Below, piece after piece: positions 9,901 through 22,918 of a stretch of 64,000 nt of DNA (its first letter is position 1; the number at the start of each line of letters is the position of its first letter). The stretch spans positions 22,211-86,210 of the forward strand of contig CANTFL010001106.1 in the NCBI GenBank assembly GCA_947650285.1, given 5' to 3'. Source of the DNA: Hyaloperonospora brassicae. Taxonomy: Eukaryota > Oomycota > Peronosporomycetes > Peronosporales > Peronosporaceae. The translations under genes and the position numbers were made by a program. The notes beneath the pieces were generated by a model that saw only the letters and a list, made by a program, of their open reading frames with translations, was not told where the DNA came from and did no database searches.

Positions 9901-12900
9901 CCGGCATAGTGAGATTTTGGGGATTTATCACGCAGTTTTAAGGCTTCACCCAATCACATTGGCATCCTTAACGATTGTTTGCGATGTGAACTCTGCTTAA
10001 AATAAATAATGCGTGAAGTCACCTCCCCGCGATTGCGTTAATAGATCCAAGGTCACAAACAACGACAAAAATCTTCGGATGTCCCGAAATAATTCTGTCG
10101 ATGTCATGTACCATCCCTTCCTGAGTAAAACAACGCTATAAGGTCCATGAATTTAATTGCAGCAGTAAAAGTTTGGCGAGTAGTATCAAATTAAACAACA
10201 TACATGAGCGAGAGGCTGTAGGCATTTGTATTGTGTGTGCAGTCAATTGCAAATTCTTCGGATGACCGTATGTCAAGTTCATGGTCATCTCGGTCTGTCA
10301 TGGCCGATGTCGGACGTAGTTGTCTTCGTCCACTGCACCCGGTGATAAAACATTATGGTCAAATATATGCTTCGACAGATCTTCCGTCTGTAATTTATAA
10401 TAAGTGCCTGTCTGTTTGCCTTCCGAACGATATTGTGGACTCCTATGTATTTATAAGAAACCGCCTTCAATAACTTATAATCACAAATCTATATAAATCG
10501 CATACATACAAAGTTATAGATAATAGATTGCTGTTTATGACTTCGACAAGAACACACACGTGTGTAGCAGATATATCTTGATACACCCGAAAGACATAAT
10601 TATATTGTCGTTAATTTCTGACGTCAAACGTCTCGCCGCCGGTAGCGTTGAGAGCATGGGCTTGCTGATAAAATGAGAGTGAACGATGTGACAGTTGTTA
10701 ACACAAAGCGTTTACAGGCACTTTCCTTTAAGGAGTACTTGTCATACGTGATAATGAGCTCATATGAACATCCAACATCTTTTGATCCGCAATATCGCGT
10801 TGACATGTGTCAATTGTGTAAAATCCCTGATGAAATCTGTACGAGCATGCGAGAAAATGCGCTTGATATAAATCGAACGGCCAGAGGCTACATTACAATT
10901 AAAGCCCTGGCGTTCGGTTTACTACCTAAAAGCCTCTTCAGCCATCTTTGAGCTTTAAAAGGCCCGACCGGTGAAGATTCCTCACAGATCCACGGTAAAA
11001 TTAGCGACGGCAATATTATGGCCAGCATATACTTAAAACATAATCGGATTGGCAGCGACGACAGAAGTAGGATCAGAATTAAAGACCGTTGCAGAGACGG
11101 CAGCAGCAGTGAAGGTAGATGAAGGTTTTTTTATCAATTACTTAACAGTTTAGGATTAATGTTTGAATGAACGTGAGTATCTAACAGATTCATTTCTGGT
11201 TTGCTAATCCTATTTTATATTAATTGACGTGGCCTGGCGGCTGCATCAACATTGTTGCCGAATAAACATTAAGTTTAATGCATAGATGCTGGTGTATAGA
11301 GCAATGATACCCGGTGTACTAAGCCTATCCATTTTTTTGTGATCACACATGTAAGTTTTATTGTCAAAGTACGTTGTGGCCAAGGAAAGTGTAATGATGT
11401 CGGCTTAAAGTCGCAACTATGCATGCACCAGTAAGACAAGCCTTATATTAATGAGAATATAATGGTACCTCGATTGCACAATTGAAATGATAATATAAAG
11501 AAATAGGTCAATGGCTTACCCACACATCGGGATACCGTGTTTGCGGTTATAATGACAAATCTTACGAGTTACCGTTGCTGCCAAATATGTATTTTACGTA
11601 CAAATATATTAACGTTAGCTACAGGCGATATCTTATACATCACAACAAGTTTACTGTGTAAGCATTTGACCCTGAGGTGCGACATGAGGCCTACAAGCAC
11701 ACTATATCTATGCAGTAGTCTATTTTCCTACAAATCTGCGATCAACACTACAATGTACTTTTATATGATAGGAGCGCGTGGCTTGCTTATCATACGATTA
11801 AAAGTGCTCTATTCTATATTGTATGAATGAATGATGAAATTGATATCGCATATAGGTTAGAAAGCCGAAGCATTGCATTTATGCAATACATTTTTGAATA
11901 ATGAATACTTCTGTACAAACTACTTGTCTATTCTTAACTATGAAGTATTTTTTTAATTGTAATATTTTGCTTCTGTCAATTAAAGTAAACGCTTGTACAT
12001 GACTCGTAAGCATACACTATTCTCGGTGCAGTTTGATGTACTTTTGGTGAGTAGCAGAAGATATCTATTTGCTACAAACGGCAGCACTTTATAATATGTT
12101 GAGAAATCATTGAACATTTGCGGGATAGCTGGCGTGTCAAAACCCCATAGTTAGCAAAATATTTAATAAAAGAGAGCACGAAAAGATCAAGACAACTTTG
12201 CAGAAATGTGCATGTCGCGAAAGCAAGATCTATAGGCATACAAGATATCGACGTTTGATGCAATATCTATCAAGCTTCGTCATAGTTAAGGCCCTCTTCG
12301 CTTATTTACAGATCAAATTTAGTGATTAAAGGTTCTTCATATACTGATATTAACATTCAGTTTAAATTATGATATCGTAATGGCGGTGAAGGCTTCGAGC
12401 GAAATTTTTGTCGTTTAAGCGAACCCTTAAAACAAAATTTCTGTGCGTTGTGTGTCCTTACTTGCAAGGTGTGTCCCCACTTGCGAGGTGTGTCCCCACA
12501 CAGACCTAAATCGCAATGTGCAAAATTTAATGAGAATTATAAAACACTTAATATCCTATTGCGAAAATACTGGCCATTTTGGCTACTATATAAGTAGGTC
12601 TGCAGATATAGGATATGCTATGTATGACAAATTTCGTACTTTAATCTTGTATAGATCTAAAGGAAACAGAGGTTTTGATTATTATTTAAAGATAGCACTG
12701 ATACATTCTACGCCGTAAAGACGAAAGGTATATTGGCCATATCAAATCTTGGCCAAACTTTTAAATACTATTCTGTGGTACTTATTAAAACTCGATTATA
12801 TAAAAATCATATTCTATTTTTACAAAAATTTTCGACCATAAATAGAGTACAGTGAGAAGTTGCCGCTTATTAAACAATGAAAGATTATGTATAATCAATG

Positions 12901-13161
12901 GATGCGAGGCACATTATATATTTGATAAGAAAAACCTTATGATTATATGTATGGGAAATTCTACATATCATCCTCCATTAGAAATTGAATCAAAAGATAA
13001 AAAGAAATAGTAAAAACACCTAAATAGGAGTAAAAACATGTTTTGAAAGCGAGCGCAACATCAAATAGGCAAGCAGATTGAAATGTTGTGCTATACTTGT
13101 TATCCAAGTTTTGGGCGTTCCGATAGGAGGTCCATTAGAGTTCTAAAGAATAAAGCTAATT
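9901..13161. other. AT-rich intergenic sequence, no recognised gene
   Basis: The only frame with somewhat gene-like composition is 10673-10951 (+, 92 codons, starting MRVNDVTVVNTKRLQ); it has no domain I recognise and no supporting neighbours. Frames at 11537-11830 and 12443-12718 look random. Bases about 12449-12503 contain two and a half copies of an 18-19-base unit (gtgtgtccccacttgcgag). Confidence 0.5.
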
Positions 13162-13554
13162 AGTCCACAACTAGGGGCATACCCCGATTTTGCTAGGGGT
13201 ACACACCATTTTTTGCTACGGGCACACCCGACCTCCTAATATGATAAAAATGACTTCATATTATGGTGCAGAGCAAGTAAATTATGTTGTCACTTACAAC
13301 TGCTCGAAATATCCCTATCTTAAACGGTAAATGCACTCATGCGCGATACTTTATTAATCCATCGTGGCCAGGGCGGTATCCGAACGACCATGCCTGCTGA
13401 GATCTCTACTGCCTCGAAGACGGTATACAATCCAATGGTACGATGCCAACATCTGACCATCGGCAGTGGCAACGACATCCGAGTATCTACGTGCTCATAG
13501 TCACGAGTCGTTTGAGCCGGTCCCCCAACGATTTAGACGAGTCGAGAGCGTTAA

Positions 13555-13818
13555 GTCGTCGCGGACTTTGGCGAAGAGTTCTACATGACACACGCCGCTA
13601 GCGTAGATATTCTTCTGCAAGCGTGTAAAAAACTTCGCGCGTGGCAGGAAGCACGCAAATTGAGAAAGTATTCAATTAAACGTTCTGGTATTGCGTGCAA
13701 ATTGTGTTTTGACTTGCACGAGTCTTCGACGTTACGGCTTGGCGCGTGGACGAAAGAGGAAGACATAGCGCTGCAACGGTTGGCCACGGGACAAGAAGAC
13801 GCAAAACCATGCTGCTGA
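13555..13818 (+). pseudogene. Unidentified host-gene fragment inside the TIR element
   Basis: The frame is open from 13555 and has an ATG at 13585. It reads VDILLQACKKLRAWQEARKL, which looks like a helical-repeat segment of pentatricopeptide type, and then GAWTKEEDIALQRLA, which resembles the start of a Myb/SANT helix. Neither match is long enough to name. The composition is coding-like, unlike the AT-rich flanks. It ends in a stop at 13816-13818. It could be a captured exon or two joined fragments. Confidence 0.4.
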
Positions 13819-14212
13819 ACTTTAAGACGCTTTCGAGTTTCTTTTCCTTTTTCCGCGCGAAGCTGTAATATCGTCTGTTGCTCGCCGAAAGTTGAGACAA
13901 GCGAGAAACCTCATGCAATGAACCACTACGATGTGTGACCTGTGACAACGGGCACCATGCAAAGCTATGCTGTCGTTTGCAAGAATAGACTTTTGAGGCA
14001 CAAGAGGTGGCGTTTTGCACGCAACAGCCGAATTTGCGTGACAACAGTAGAGGTATATAAATACGTATGTTAATATGTATGGACTTGGCATGTGTCCGCC
14101 CAATCAATCGCTTTTGGTACGCCAAACAGTGCACCATTTTTTCTCAAGATTTTTCGCTTTTTGAATGATGTCGAATTACCGTCGTCTCGCTGCAGCATCT
14201 TCAGCACTTCCG

Positions 14213-14436
14213 CTACTCCACAAAACCAAGTTGCCCTAGATCAAATGCGATGCCAATGAGCACAACAGCAATTATCAACAGCGCCTGACTGAACTCGGAC
14301 GTTTTTTTCAGCTGCAGCGGACGCTGCTTGATAACAGCTTTGCTCTCGGCTGCCTCGGTCTTACCCAGCAGACGTCCACATAGCGTATTTTATCCTCCTT
14401 CTTCTGCTCTTCCACTTTTTCCTTAAGCATCGTCAT
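14213..14436 (-). pseudogene. Frameshifted fragment of a small tail-anchored membrane protein
   Basis: On the minus strand an ATG at 14436 opens a lysine/glutamate-rich start (MTMLKEKVEEQKKEDK). The frame is then broken, and one base over it continues as GKTEAAESKAVIKQRPLQL. It ends in a single hydrophobic segment (ALLIIAVVLIGIAFDLG) and a TAG stop at 14213. A charged N-terminus plus one C-terminal membrane span suggests a tail-anchored protein. The frameshift makes it a pseudogene or captured fragment. I do not recognise the family. Confidence 0.45.
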
Positions 14437-14735
14437 GGCTTTAAGGATACTAAAATCCGTTGGGTGGTGAATTGAAGATCGAGTGGGCTACTTCTTAGCT
14501 ATCTCGAGGCACGGACAAGCACGTACCGCGTGCAATATTTGTGGAATCACAATTAATGTGTGTGACGAGATACGCACCAATCCATTCCGTATAAGTGTAC
14601 TGTAGTGTATACGTACATATTTCTGCACCATAAATAATGAAGTCCTTTATATGATTTTAGGAGGGCCGGTGTGCCGTAGCAAAAATGTGGTGTGCTCCTA
14701 GCAAAGGTGGGGTGTGGCCCTAGTCGTGGTTAACA

Positions 14736-15596
14736 AATTATTGTACAGTATTGTAATTTAAAAAAATTGACTAAAATATTTAATAATTTATAGTAGATGT
14801 TTTGCATAGTACTTCAAATGTCAATTGATGTTTCTAACTTTTCTTGTATCGGCCAAAATAAATGCATATTAAGTTAAAATTAACCGTTTTATTACCCTAT
14901 CATAATATTTTTGCGACTAGTTGATTGGTATTTTTGTACAGTTTTTTATGTATTAATCGAATTTCGAAGCAAATGTAATCTCTTTGACTACGCTCAATTA
15001 CTGTCCAGCATCTGAATGGTAAATATGAACGATCTACCCATAATTTGTTTTGCAATTGTTATATGCATTTGGATGTAACTACTAGGCCAGTACTAGCCAT
15101 ATATAGCGACAAGAAATTGTGTTGTTTCGATGCTTGATGACCGAAAAATGGTAGGAAATGTGTTGCCGACGCGCACGACACTAACATCGAGAGGTGTTAG
15201 TTATTTTAAAAGGACAAGCAGGCGTGGTCATTGAAAATTTCAACGTCTGCAAAAAATTAAGAACACAAATGAGTAGGCTGTACTTTCACTTGGTCCAAAT
15301 ATTAAGGTACCTTTCGACTGGTGTTTGCTTTGAGGTCCCCGAAAATAGAGATGCTGCTTCTGCCTTCCTTTTTCCCCTTCGTCTACTGGATCTAATATTT
15401 CTTCTTTACCCTATCTCACTTGTTACTGCGGTCTATAGGTAGTACTTTAATCTCGTACCTCTCGGCTACCCGCCCGCCCGGTATTACTGCGGTTCTACGG
15501 TGGTACACCCCTTATGATCTCTTTTTGAATATCCCGCTTCCAAATTTTCAGCGTGCATAGGCGGCAACCATTTCTTTTGTCAGGTCGTATCTCCCT
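14736..15596. other. Intergenic, no recognised gene
   Basis: AT-rich up to about 15190, then pyrimidine-rich. The frame at 15194-15442 has no recognisable domain; its later part may belong to the 5' leader of the LINE that follows. Confidence 0.5.
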
Positions 15597-17100
15597 ATGA
15601 GTTGGGGCAGTGGCCCCACGCGGGATAGGAAATGGCGTCAGGCCTGGCAGACATGCGCCCCTCGGGTGGATTTTTTTAGCCCTGACGCTGTCTTTACGAA
15701 GGCAGAAATTGCGTTGCTAGACCCTGATCGAGATGTGTGCGATAAGTGTTGTGCTGCACTCGCGGGCGTGCTTCAATATGTTTCGTCTGAGCTTTGTCCT
15801 TTTGTGTGGATTCTTGCTCATGGCATGTCGGCTACCTTTTCCGACACGGAAATTATGACGTCTCTATGCTCGACAGCCCAATCCGTATTATAAATGGAGA
15901 GCATTAAGCGTTTACGGAACTTTATAACGATGCGTAACGCCGGTATCAGTTTTGTGTGTACTGATCAACAGGTTTTGGCTAAATCGGGAAGGGTAATTGT
16001 ACCCATCTACGGTCACGCTTTTAAATTCAAACGTACTCTAAATACTCCCATTTGTATTTCATTGATCTTCATAGCCTACCTGACGACGTGTCAAATGGGC
16101 TCATTTACGATTGATTTGCCATCGAGGCTCTCCACCAGCTAATATTACACCGGTTCAAGTGAACGGGGGCCTCCGTTTCCGCAACCTCCGGGTGCATTTA
16201 AGCAAAATCACCCCCAACATATCTTATGTTGAACGATAGCACTACACTTCGACAAATCCGGTTCACTGGTCAAGAATTTGCTGTGGTGCATCATTGCCTA
16301 AGTGTGTATAACCGCAGAGTTCCGCTGTTTAGCGTATCGTTACGTAAATCGAGCCATTCGTACAGCAAGGTTCAACCTCCGGATGCCGACCCGTCGCCGA
16401 CAACAAATGACACTTCATCCGCCTTCGGCAATGGTAGCGACTCCGACGGCGAAAGCTCTATGACCGACGTGCCCAAACCGTATGGTGGGCTGCATCGTGA
16501 CGTTTGGTCTAACTTAACCTTAAAAATACCAGGGATATGAATGGAATCGAGTCGGCTTTTAAGGTCCTCCCTAACCTTATTTGGCCTACCAAAGTAGCAC
16601 CTAATTTTCCGGTCGTCTTTTTTGACTTCGCATCCTTTGCTCCGCCCGTATAAACGAGCTAAGTGTTTGTTTTTTGTTTCTATAACTAAAAGGGATGTTC
16701 AGATTGCTACTCTTCGTCTCTCTCAATCGGAATCTCCATTTATTTCTTCGGTAAGCTCATATAATGGCTCAGCAAAGGTTTCAGGGGTCCATTTTTTCGG
16801 ATCAGAGACCGATCTCTTGATCCTCCTCGTTCAGTCTGTTCCTATGTGAGACAGGCTTAAGTTACTGAGCGGAATTTAAATTCTGCCGTCTACCAAGGCT
16901 CTGTGGACGTCTTGACGCTTCGCGATCTTTGTGCTGTGATTGAGAAATTTTTGGGTCCTTTTTCACTGTGCAAGACCCGGATAGCGTTATGTCCACGGTT
17001 CTAACCCAACTCAGCTTTTTGCGTGCTCTGATCGACACCAACGCTGCTGCCAATTTCCATAACATGCGCGAAATATTATGGTCAATCGGTGCTTTGCGTC
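15597..17100 (+). pseudogene. LINE ORF1-like region
   Basis: Several overlapping open pieces (15597-15893, 16226-16540, 16622-16849) and the stretch near 16980-17110 (reading DPDSVMSTVLTQLSFLRAL, then NMREILWSIGALRR) lie upstream of the endonuclease in the same direction. They are coding-like, but I see no zinc knuckle or RRM, so ORF1 identity is inferred from position. Confidence 0.45.
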
Positions 17101-17797
17101 GCTCAAATACGCCCTTTTCCCGTTGACGGATGACGGAAAACTATTGACGAGTATTGGCACTATTTATAATAGCAACGTCGTGCTTTAACTTTCAGTCGAT
17201 CTAATGCCAGCTTTTCCCGGATCAGGAACGTTACTAAGGCCAAGTCAAATTGGCTGAGTTCGATCTGGCACTGCAATTTATTGCCTTCAGTATCTATATA
17301 GACCTCATGAAATTAAAGTCCATCCTTGGATTGGCTGCATTAGCCCTGTCCCACCCTCTTTGGTTTCTTTGGAACGACACGATGTTGGCGTCTATAATCC
17401 CTGTCTCCACTTTTGAAGCGCATCTTAACCGTAGCGGTACCTGACGATCTTTGAGACACTTTTGACTTTATAAGGGAGCGCGCCACTGCTGTGGCACCCC
17501 AACCTAGGGATTTGTTTGTACTAGCCTTGGACCTTAGAGATATTGAATTAACGCCAACGGCTGTAACGCCATTGCGCTATCTACCTCAAACTAACTTCTA
17601 AAATATTTCCATATGGTCGGCCTTTAAGAGGCCCGTTTTACGGGGCAAGAGAGCTTAAATTGCGCAAAGGAACGCTGGCTGACTGATTCCCGATTTCACT
17701 TTAATTTTTGGTCTCGAGATAAACTAAGCTCCTTCATGGGGTTTGCTGGTAAAGTTTGCTTATAACACTTACCTGCTCGGTTCGTGATCTTTAATAT

Positions 17798-18259
17798 GTG
17801 ACTCTCCGCCACGCTAGTTCTTCTCAGTTTATCTCTCGCAAATTGATGGTTCACGGTATATTCAAATCGGTTCCTACCTACATTAATTTATTAAATGCCC
17901 CTGTTTTACCGGACCTTCGACCTAAATTTTTCTCTGCATTGCCCCGCGATTTAGAGGACAACGCCCATCTTATCGATATGAGAGACTTCAATTTAATTCC
18001 TTCCAGTCAACTGGATGAGTCTAGTTTGCAAAATTGGAATCTTCGCCAGGGTCGAGACGAGTTGCTGAATTGGATGACAGCGCTACGTTTAGTCGATCAT
18101 CGGAGTCTTCAGCATCCCGACGTTCGGGAGTTTACCAGTCCGACCTGTGCTTCCCCAATTCACTATGGGTTTGTGAATTATAATAGTTTTCGCTTCATGT
18201 TCCAAGATGTTTCCACGATTTCAAGGCTCTGTCTAGAACGGAATATTACATTAATTTAA
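17798..18259 (+). pseudogene. LINE apurinic-type endonuclease domain, inactive
   Basis: The 153-codon frame aligns with the centre and end of an exonuclease-endonuclease-phosphatase domain. RDFNL near 17979 stands for the GDFN motif, with the Asp and Asn kept. GRDELLNWMTALRLVD and REFTSPT follow in the family order. SPIHYGF near 18156 stands for SRIDY, so the catalytic aspartate is replaced by histidine. This domain would nick the target DNA in an active element. Confidence 0.7.
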
Positions 18260-18823
18260 CTCTTTGTATCGGGTCCGGTGCCTTAAAGCCTACCGGTCGG
18301 GACCCCTAAAATTTTACCCATGGTTTTTCACTATTAAAGATTAAGACTATATACAAGGCTCCCATCATTTGTCTTGCAAATTCCTGTAACCCGGAACTAC
18401 GGCGCTATTATATTGGGTGCTTGCTTGATATACATAAACGATTCGACTCAATTTTTTTACGGGGATTATTCCTCATATGAAATATTGCTCGTCAACGTGT
18501 TATTAAAAACTTACACCTCTCAGGTAACCGACTTCGGCATTGGCAGGCGTTGGACGCTTCAGTCGACCATTCAGGTAATATCGATTCTGCTAAGGCGGCG
18601 CTCATCGAAAAATTATGTGGATTCGCGCAGTATTCTTTAAGCGCAAATTCGCCTTAGACTTTCAAGCTACCGAGCGTTGCTTAAAATTCTTTTTTGAACT
18701 TCCCCAAGTTCTCTTGAAATCACCGATTTATGTAGACTCGACCGACGATTCAATCTCTACATATTCTACATTTAATAAATATTGGTCTGGTAATTACTAT
18801 TTGCCTTCCCGAAAAATATCAGC

Positions 18824-19258
18824 GTGCACGACCCAATCGGGACTGCTTCGAGCATTCTCAATCATTACAGCATACCACGACCCGATGAACTCCGGCCAAC
18901 CGGGCTTCCTTGGACAGCCCCTTTACAGCAAACATTTTATTATGCTTTAAAACACGCTGTAATCAGAAAGACACCTGGACCGGAAGGTTTGCTGTTATAT
19001 TACTATTATGTTGACTTGCCTCTCTGGAGCCGTATTTTCGAGGTGATTAATGGACAATTTGATTTGCCCAAAGAATGGTGGTACCTTCCACCTGGGCACG
19101 GCGGCTTAGGCCTGACTAAGGTCCGAAACATGGTATACAGATCACGAGCCCATTTGTCATACAAAGTTATTTCGACGGCCAGGGCTCATTCCTACATCAC
19201 CCTTCTAACATGGGTGCATCCTGTAATTCGCTTGTTTGATTGTGCCATCTCACCTTAG
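18824..19258 (+). pseudogene. LINE reverse transcriptase with internal deletion
   Basis: The frame begins with the region before RT and then reads AVIRKTPGPEGLLLYYY, the LINE box usually seen as APGPDGLP. It continues to LWSRIFEVI and then jumps directly to PKEWWYLPPGHGGLGLTKV, which belongs to the far C-terminal side of RT. The palm, including the catalytic FADD box, is missing, so an internal deletion of well over 1 kb is inferred. The join is in frame. Confidence 0.7.
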
Positions 19259-19903
19259 TGGAAAAGTTTGGACATCCTGTATGCACCCATTACTTCCAGC
19301 CCCGGTTCTACACTCTCATCTAAAACCTCGCCGCTGGCCAGCCCTCGGAATTTTACTGGCATTTGGCACTCTTTGCCTGGCATACGCGTCCTCGTCCCAC
19401 GGCCGTCTGCTTCTTTTGTAAATTTAATAAACTTACTACACCGATGCACAACAACAATAATATCATTTTGGCGGCGGCTGGGCGCCCTCGGGCGATAAGT
19501 TTCCGGCCTTCAGTACTGCAAGCACTATTGGTGGATATCAGTGTCTCTCGGCCCTGTGAGTTCTGTCAGACTTGTAAGACTGTTGTTACGGAAACGAAAA
19601 TTTCTCTATTTCTCCTCTCATTTAACCAGAGTCGCGTCCTCAGTATCAAAGCTTGATCTACTTTTTAGTCTCGCGTTCAAAGCTTGTTCGAGTCTTTGCG
19701 AATTTACCCTATCGGCCCTGTTCATACACCCTCATATTTTTGCGCCTTTCATTGCTGCCGTTTTGGCACTTATGAATTTGTTGAAGTCAGTGTTGCGCGC
19801 CTTCAGCACCTTTTCGTTAAATTCCCAACTTGAGCTACCATCATCATGCTACGGGCTTGACTCGTCTCCTCCGCCGGATATGTGGAGTCGCAACCTCAAA
19901 ATG

Positions 19904-20290
19904 GGCAAGCATATACTTCCGGTCTATGCTAACTTTCTCTTCCGAGTTCAGAATACGGCACTTCTCTGGTATACCGACTACAGCCCCTTATCGGGGCTAT
20001 CAGTCTTTGTAACCATAAGTGTGGTATTATGGAGACGGACCCACATCTTTTTCGGTAGGTGCTCTTTTTCCGCTCTCGTCTATACCCCTTGGATCGACCG
20101 TTTTCGACACCCATTTGATGCGCTTCTTGATAATAGACCGGTGCTTCTTTCCCATATGGCCCTGACCCCGCCTGTGCACCGAGTGTATATGTACAGCCTT
20201 TTTGCGGTTTTTCATTTTGTTCGTATGGTGATCTTTTGATGTCACTGGATCCATCGGAATGGTATCCGATTTAATTTTCTGTAGGGAAAC
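19904..20290 (+). pseudogene. LINE C-terminal domain
   Basis: LPVYANFLFRVQNTALLW begins a region that matches the C-terminal part of oomycete-type LINE ORF2 proteins as I know them. It reads on through LFFGRCSF-like and VYTPWIDRF segments to YMYSLFAVFHFVRM, and past a stop to IHRNGIRFN. The usual cysteine-histidine cluster is mutated. It marks the 3' end of ORF2. Confidence 0.55.
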
Positions 20291-20640
20291 TTCTTGGGAT
20301 TCAGTATCAGATCCACGCGGGTGTTTGAACTCATACGGAGTAATTTTCAAGACTTGGCTAGCCGCATCCTTCGAAATTCCAGTCGAGCCCTACGGCGGAT
20401 CGACGAATGGCTATCGGATCTCCATATTCAACGATTTTGGCCTTTCACTTTTCTTGACGTTGATGCTTCGTCGGCTCGACCTGTCTTTGCGCTTTTTGGG
20501 GCGCTATCCCGTGACGTCTCGTCAAAATGACATATTGCAACTTCCCGACTGGCCTTTGTTCCGATTACTGGTGACAACTTCCGTACCTTCGCCCAGTTAC
20601 AGTGTTGCACTATTTCGATAGTGTTGGTACGGTTTGTACT

Positions 20641-22918
20641 GGCATAAGCTTTTGTATTAGAACCTTGACTTTAGCCTGTCTTGTCAAGTTTATTCATTAT
20701 TTAAACGAATTAATTATTATCAGTGCCTGTTTGTGGCCACGGCTTACGCAAATTTAAGTCACGTGTTATGAAGTAATTTTAAAGGGACCAGGATTGCATT
20801 GCTTGCCTTATTTTACCGCCCCCGACTATTACCTATTCAGTACCATTCCGTCAACCGCCTATTGTGGGGTTCTAATATCGTATTCCAAGCAAACTTAGGT
20901 TACGGGCGTTCGTCGTGTACCTAGGTCAAGTAACTTCTCCCACGTTACAGAACTAGGAGGTGTTTACCGCAATAAATTACAGTGGCGAGAGCTATTCTAC
21001 AGCCACGACGACATCAAACTAATGGCGCCTAACCACTAAACGAAAGACATGAAAATGTAAAGGACCAAATATCTGCTCCGATTTCCGCTGACAAATTTGC
21101 TCGACCTTAGATCGCTTATTTCGTCACTTTAGATGTTTTAATGCTTCCGTCACCTTTCGTATATTCACGATTTAACTCATGAAAGTTCACTTAATTTTTT
21201 CTCACTTAATTTTTTCTTACTCAATTTAATTCTTTGAGTTAGTTTTTGAATTTCATTACATCTTAAATCTCTCTGACATTGTCGAATATCGAACGGCAGT
21301 CAGGTTTATAGTTAAATAACAGCGTCGGAAAATATATCTCATGAGATAATAATCGACTTAAATCTAAAAAGCAAGGCAGCTCTGGCTGCATCAATAATAA
21401 ACCTAACTCACAAATATAAAGTAGCTTATTATTCTTTGCCGTACCTTTACAGCTAAAGCAGCTTCAAATTTTTTAAATGAGCTAACAATGTCAATTTTTA
21501 ATGGAATGATATCGAAAGTCGATTTTTGGCTAAAATTCATCAATCCATGGCCGATATTTGAGCAAAAAATTTATGAGAAAGGGATAATTTGCATGCTTCG
21601 GTATTTGCGCCACAGTTACGCTTTTTATAGCATAATAGAAAGATTGTCGATGCAGTGTACTGTCTACATGTTATGTTTCTTTGATTTAATCAGCCTTAAT
21701 AATGTTAATGAAATCCCTCGCATAACATATTTTCTTACAAACTAGTTATAAACGTTTTGTCATGCGATGAGCTTCGGCATCGTTATTAACAAATTGGTGA
21801 CCATGACCAATATCAGATCGTATATTTCGAACTCTTAGATAGGCAGCGTATAGATAATTTTTATGTTCACGATCAATAAAAATTCACCAATAACGAAGGT
21901 TTGGCCTATATGTTCTATCTATATAACTGTCAATTATAATCTACTACCAGAGATGTCGAGCTGAATTACTCTATAAATTTATACTCGCGCCGATCACATC
22001 GAAAAAAAGTAATACTTGTACAGGTCAAAAGACATACCTATAATTATAAGACTAGATTAAGTAATTTTGGTGAATGCCTGAGCAATGGTTACCGACTACA
22101 ATGACCATGATATGATTAACTTATCGATCAAATTATCAGCAATGTGTACTGAGAATATATCAGTAAGTAAAACTTTGTTATTATTATATAAGATACAAGT
22201 AATGATTTTTATAGCAACCCCACATCAACGACGATGAAGAGCATTGCTGGTCGCTAAAATTTCCTCAATATACCTCACTTTTACTTTTACATCAACGACG
22301 ATGCGCGGTGTCTATCTCGTATATTTTAGTCGGATATAGGTCTATAGGTTTTATAATTTTGCTATGCAATTCGTAAATCCACGCAGCTATCACCTGTTTA
22401 GTCAATACTTATTATTACTCGTACCATTGTGTACATACATTCGTTCGCTTCGTCCATAATAAGTCAAGTGGTCGCCATGAGCCATCGAACAACAATTTTT
22501 ATTAATTTTGAGCTAAATTGATGATATTAAATGAATAAAAATACATAGCAATTCTATATTTTGACTTGTAAACTGTGCCAAACCGATGTGCAGTCTCATT
22601 TTCTATTGTACTATTTGCAAAGTATGCTTGATTTTGGATTTATATTTAAGGTGATAATGTAGTTCTTAGACTATATCACTCTACAAAGTTTCATCCACGC
22701 TGCCTCTTTCAGCCCGAAATATTATACAAAATATTTGATGTACCTTTATCAATCCGTAAAATATTGGTGTGCGCACACATCAATTGGTAATGTGAAGATG
22801 GTCGCGTAAGTATTATTTACTTTTTTGCCTAGACTCTTATCCACTATTATTTAACAAAGAATGTGTCATTTATAGTGCAAATTGTCTTGTTTACAATAAC
22901 AAAATACCGTCGTAAACC
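20641..22918. other. AT-rich intergenic sequence
   Basis: No convincing gene. Three near copies of cacttaattttttc occur at about 21188-21233, and the 16-mer catcaacgacgatg with its flanks occurs twice, near 22224 and 22293. The frame at 21488-21745 has no recognisable domain. Confidence 0.55.

Larger units (their letters stand above)
13162..14735. mobile_element. TIR element carrying gene-like fragments
   Basis: Bases 13162-13272 and, inverted, 14622-14735 are similar over about 105 bases. Landmarks read inward on both sides are ccac(a/g)actaggg, ttttgctacgg, cctcctaa, gacttcat and atggtgcag. Each inverted repeat is itself built of a repeated motif (tttgctaggggtacac type). The ~1.35 kb interior is GC-richer than its surroundings and holds gene-like fragments on both strands but no transposase. 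No clear target-site duplication was found, so the superfamily is open. Confidence 0.75.
15597..20640 (+). mobile_element. Decayed L1-like LINE (non-LTR retrotransposon)
   Basis: Consecutive broken frames on one strand read in LINE order: an ORF1-like region (15.6-17.1 kb), an endonuclease (17.8-18.26 kb), the start of a reverse transcriptase fused to its C-terminal region (18.8-19.2 kb), and a C-terminal domain (19.9-20.3 kb). Stops and frameshifts are frequent throughout. No poly(A) tail or target duplication could be fixed, so the ends are approximate. An L1-type assignment rests on the apurinic-endonuclease type domain; L1 elements are known in oomycetes. Confidence 0.8.

Noticed and set aside
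11537..11830. 97-codon frame as a membrane protein
   Set aside because: Hydrophobic but repeatedly Leu/Ile/Tyr-rich as expected from AT-rich DNA.
13740..13790. Myb/SANT DNA-binding domain
   Set aside because: GAWTKEED looks like a SANT start, but the remaining helices are absent, so no Myb gene is called.
13676..14137. 153-codon minus-strand frame in the TIR element
   Set aside because: It spans the end of the plus-strand fragment and spacer DNA with no coherent domain; most likely a shadow, though not excluded.
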